NCBI GenBank assembly: GCA_964390955.1 | Contig: CAYMKE010000002.1 | Span: 1 to 43,321, forward strand | Origin: CAYMKE01 sp964390955 | Lineage (GTDB): Bacteria; Bacteroidota; Bacteroidia; Bacteroidales; JBBRXJ01 | Length of the DNA stretch: 43,321 nt | Direction of reading: 5' to 3' | Part shown: positions 43,276 through 43,321 of the stretch, piece after piece | How the letters are laid out: every line of letters begins with the position of its first letter | Numbering within the stretch: position 1 is the first letter of the stretch | Notes under the pieces: generated by a model | The model's database searches: none | Told to the model about the DNA's origin: nothing | The model's input: only the letters and a program-made list of their open reading frames with translations | Program-made: the position numbers and the translations under genes

Positions 43276-43321
43276 CTTTTTTGCGATTAAAGCACCAAAT
43301 CACAAATTACAAATTACAAAT
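43276..43321. repeat. Low-complexity direct repeats at the window end
   Basis: CAAATCACAAATTACAAATTACAAAT is a run of short CAAATTA-like units after GCGATTAAAGCAC. This pattern is common in intergenic DNA of Bacteroidota. It is cut by the window edge. Confidence 0.5.

Overview
This window looks like a chromosomal segment of an AT-rich member of the Bacteroidota. The evidence is convergent. Candidate promoters carry the TAnnTTTG -7 box typical of the phylum. Start codons sit behind A-rich leaders with no clear Shine-Dalgarno sequence. Large secreted proteins end in type IX secretion (T9SS) sorting domains and sit beside a PorP/SprF outer-membrane protein. No transposase, integrase, phage gene or CRISPR array is visible. 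The genus cannot be fixed from the sequence.

Layout. (1) 1-3.9 kb, minus strand: a release-factor-like protein (baeRF type), an unusual fusion of a ribosome-hibernation (HPF/RaiA-like) domain to sigma-70-like regions, and a bifunctional HisB standing alone. (2) 3.9-6.4 kb: a four-domain sulfur-transfer protein (CoA-disulfide reductase, rhodanese, TusA, DsrE). (3) 6.6-11.2 kb: a giant secreted protein with an internal 2.1-kb tandem duplication. (4) 11.2-13.8 kb: a nitroreductase, a PatB/MalY-type C-S lyase followed by a decayed copy of part of itself, a possible small RNA or leader, and a small Cys-rich exported protein. (5) 14.1-24.7 kb: a surface/T9SS locus with a type-B-sorted adhesin, PorP/SprF, a PD40-PKD protein, an unknown exported protein and a double-propeller SpoIIE-type phosphatase receptor. 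(6) 24.7-28.8 kb: a lipoprotein, an FAD oxidoreductase and a NapH/NosR-like membrane ferredoxin. (7) 28.8-33.0 kb: two GT2 glycosyltransferases, a 0.7-kb decayed stretch and a GT87-like membrane glycosyltransferase. (8) 33.0-43.3 kb: housekeeping genes lipB, lipA, tRNA-Leu, tig, clpP, clpX, surE, pheT and a UbiA-family prenyltransferase.

How the genes work together. tig-clpP-clpX is a classic protein-quality-control block, and lipA-lipB provides lipoylation. The adhesin/SprF pair with its neighbours suggests surface display plus an envelope-sensing phosphatase. The baeRF and HPF-sigma genes form a likely two-gene unit linked to stalled or hibernating ribosomes, and this is the most novel-looking system here.

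Two families of short dispersed repeats are present. Family A is a nested palindrome just after stop codons at 6.4 and 20.3 kb, with paired base changes that preserve its stem. Family B ends exactly at start codons at 18.8 and 42.4 kb, with a partial copy at 36.4 kb. A 19-base motif also overlaps the stop codons of two unrelated genes (20.2 and 43.26 kb).
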